From Spongiibacter thalassae (GTDB lineage Bacteria; Pseudomonadota; Gammaproteobacteria; Pseudomonadales; Spongiibacteraceae), in contig NZ_JAAWWK010000009.1 in assembly GCF_012272835.1 (NCBI RefSeq), positions 1 through 64,000 on the forward strand: DNA of 64,000 bases, given 5' to 3'. The notes beneath the pieces are model-generated. The model was not told the origin of the DNA and did no database searches. It saw only the letters and a list, made by a program, of their open reading frames with translations. The translations under genes and the position numbers were made by a program. Position 1 is the first letter of the stretch. Each line of letters opens with the position of its first letter. Of the stretch, positions 62,936-64,000 are shown piece after piece.

Positions 62936-62965
62936 TTGACATCCCCCGCCTGCGATTCCAATAAT
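62936..62965 (+). promoter_or_regulatory. sigma-70 promoter upstream of the PhoH-family gene
   Basis: A perfect -35 TTGACA (62936-62941) and a -10-like AATAAT (62960-62965) are separated by 18 bases. Transcription would start near 62972, about 250 bases before the PhoH start codon, giving a long leader. Confidence 0.65.
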
Positions 62966-62996
62966 CGCTTAAGAATGGATTTTACGGAGCGGTCAG

Positions 62997-63224
62997 TTGC
63001 CCCATCGCTCAACGGCCTTAAGCCTGACAAGTCAAAGCGCCCCCACGCTGACGCGGTTCAGCCCGGCGCCTGCCAGCCGGCACACCACTGCGCTGCCCGA
63101 GAATGCGCTTCTCACTATCACCTGCCCTGCCAACTCAACCCTCAACGTCCTAACGCTCAATACCACCATCAACGCTACAACCCTCGACGATTTTCTTACC
63201 CCCCTGCCAGTAGAGAGTCCCTGA
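62997..63224 (+). CDS. possible 75-residue leader ORF translationally coupled to phoH (uncertain)
   Basis: A TTG start with GGAG eight bases upstream opens a 75-residue frame whose TGA overlaps the ATG of the PhoH gene (TGATG). The predicted peptide is Thr/Ser/Leu/Pro-rich and resembles nothing. The 3' 100 bases are extremely C-rich and G-poor. It may be a true coupling leader peptide, or simply an open frame in an unstructured leader. Confidence 0.25.
   Translation: MPHRSTALSLTSQSAPTLTRFSPAPASRHTTALPENALLTITCPANSTLNVLTLNTTINATTLDDFLTPLPVESP
63121..63200 (+). promoter_or_regulatory. C-rich, G-poor leader segment, possible Rho-utilisation site
   Basis: By hand count this 80-base stretch has 35 C and 7 G, with no obvious hairpins. 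That C-over-G bias in a 250-base leader is the composition of Rho loading sites, so Rho-dependent attenuation of the PhoH gene is possible. Confidence 0.4.
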
Positions 63225-64000
63225 TGGAAAAAATCTTTGTTCTGGATACCAATGTTCTGCTTCACGACCCCATGTCGCTCAATGCCTTTCACGAACATCG
63301 CGTCGTGGTGCCAATGACGGTACTGGAAGAGCTCGACCACATCAAAGACCGCCGCGACAAGGATGTCAGCCGGGAGGCACGCATCGCCATAAACGCCATT
63401 GATAAAATTCTTTTCAGCGCCAGCCCCCGTGAAATACAGGAGGGGGTCAACATTCCCACCAGCCGGGAAAGCGAGCGCCCGGGCACGCTGGCAATATTCC
63501 CGGATCAATTGATTAATCACGACACAGCAGCGGCGTTTTTGGACGGCAGCGAACAGCAGGCCAATGACAATCGCATTATCAATACCGCCCTGCATCTGCA
63601 GGTCAAAAACCCCGAAAGCTATGTCTGCCTGGTGACCAAAGACATCAACATGCGCTTGAAGGCCAAGGGCTCCGGGCTGGAAAATGTCGAGGACTACCGC
63701 CGCGACCGGGTGCTTGAAGATATTCAGTATATGGCCAAGGGCTATGAGTATTTGCCCGGCCGCTTCTGGGACAGCATCAACGAAGTCGAAACCCTTCGCG
63801 AGGGCAGCCAAACCATTCACGTGCTCGACAGAGCCTCGCTGGGGCCACTGCATGTGAACCAGTTTATTTACGATGACAGCGGCTTTGTCGGCCTGGTGCG
63901 AGCCATCGACGGCGAGCGTGTGGAGTTGCTCGACCTATGCCGCGACCAACTCATGCACCAGAGCATGTGGGGATTGCGACCGCGCAATATGGAGCAGGCC
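63224..64000 (+). CDS. PIN-PhoH family ATPase/ribonuclease (5' part; runs off the window)
   Basis: The first 259 residues are present. The N-terminal PIN nuclease domain has FVLDTNVLLHDPMSL (first catalytic Asp, residues 4-18), MTVLEELDHIKDRRD near 31, and DNRIINTALHLQ and LVTKDINMRLKAKG near 125-150 with the other acidic ligands. The following linker (FIYDDSGFVGLVRAI) leads to the PhoH helicase-like ATPase, which lies beyond 64000. PIN-PhoH (PhoH2-like/YlaK) proteins are RNA-unwinding ribonucleases. The start codon overlaps the stop of a possible leader ORF. Confidence 0.92.
   Translation, partial: MEKIFVLDTNVLLHDPMSLNAFHEHRVVVPMTVLEELDHIKDRRDKDVSREARIAINAIDKILFSASPREIQEGVNIPTSRESERPGTLAIFPDQLINHDTAAAFLDGSEQQANDNRIINTALHLQVKNPESYVCLVTKDINMRLKAKGSGLENVEDYRRDRVLEDIQYMAKGYEYLPGRFWDSINEVETLREGSQTIHVLDRASLGPLHVNQFIYDDSGFVGLVRAIDGERVELLDLCRDQLMHQSMWGLRPRNMEQA

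Noticed and set aside
63032-63853. 273-residue minus-strand frame
   Set aside because: Antisense to the PIN-PhoH gene, whose catalytic motifs are all intact.

Overview
The window reads as a chromosomal segment of a GC-rich marine gammaproteobacterium. The xerC-yigB pair, finR-fpr type pair, rimB-rimK, EttA, CmoM, CyaY and RibE-type riboflavin synthase are all gammaproteobacterial. A Cellvibrionales/Spongiibacteraceae-like organism is my guess from the overall gene mix; it is not proven by any single gene.

Region 1 (1-11776, minus strand) is a visibly more AT-rich exopolysaccharide cassette. It begins with an undecaprenyl-phosphate sugar transferase and runs through three GT4 glycosyltransferases, a pyruvyl-transferase-family protein, two P-loop sulfotransferase-family proteins, a WecG/TagA/CpsF glycosyltransferase, an alkaline-phosphatase-superfamily protein, a flippase-like protein and a Wzy-like polymerase. 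It ends at the start of an IS3-family transposase. Across a 1 kb gene-free region lie the export genes wza and wzc on the plus strand. Together these suggest an acidic, probably sulfated and pyruvylated, Wzx/Wzy-type exopolysaccharide.

Region 2 (16238-20480) is repeat-rich: eight exact-period 88-bp REP/BIME units behind wzc, then coaD and cyaY, a candidate CsrA/RsmA-sequestering small RNA, ettA, and a REP-associated transposase (RAYT) flanked by a second palindromic repeat family. That second family occurs at four places in the window.

Region 3 (20488-46900) is mostly housekeeping and stress genes: a sigma-32-type small heat shock gene, a peroxiredoxin, murI, a Rieske oxygenase, moaA, a MoxR/vWA pair, DUF502, a PII protein, xerC-yigB, a rimB-rimK-M14 peptidase-like cluster, an aldehyde dehydrogenase, SIMPL, DUF2889 and DUF4126 proteins, an OmpA-like protein with a TpsB-like barrel, a MarR-Bcr/CflA pair and a LysR-fpr pair. 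The last two pairs have clear operator-like inverted repeats.

Region 4 (46975-64000) holds hydrolases, a large secreted CehA/McbA-type PHP metallohydrolase, lipoproteins, an orphan ParA, riboflavin synthase, a nitronate monooxygenase-like enzyme, a second and stronger candidate Csr/Rsm small RNA (with a GacA-box-like palindrome and an intrinsic terminator), cmoM, glycerophosphodiester/glycerol-3-phosphate genes, asnS, an RNase II-family exonuclease and the 5' part of a PIN-PhoH gene.

The most notable observations are the two candidate Csr/Rsm sponge RNAs, the two independent REP families with one resident RAYT, the sulfotransferase-containing polysaccharide cassette, and a stable structured element with a minus-strand terminator at 38575-38687.
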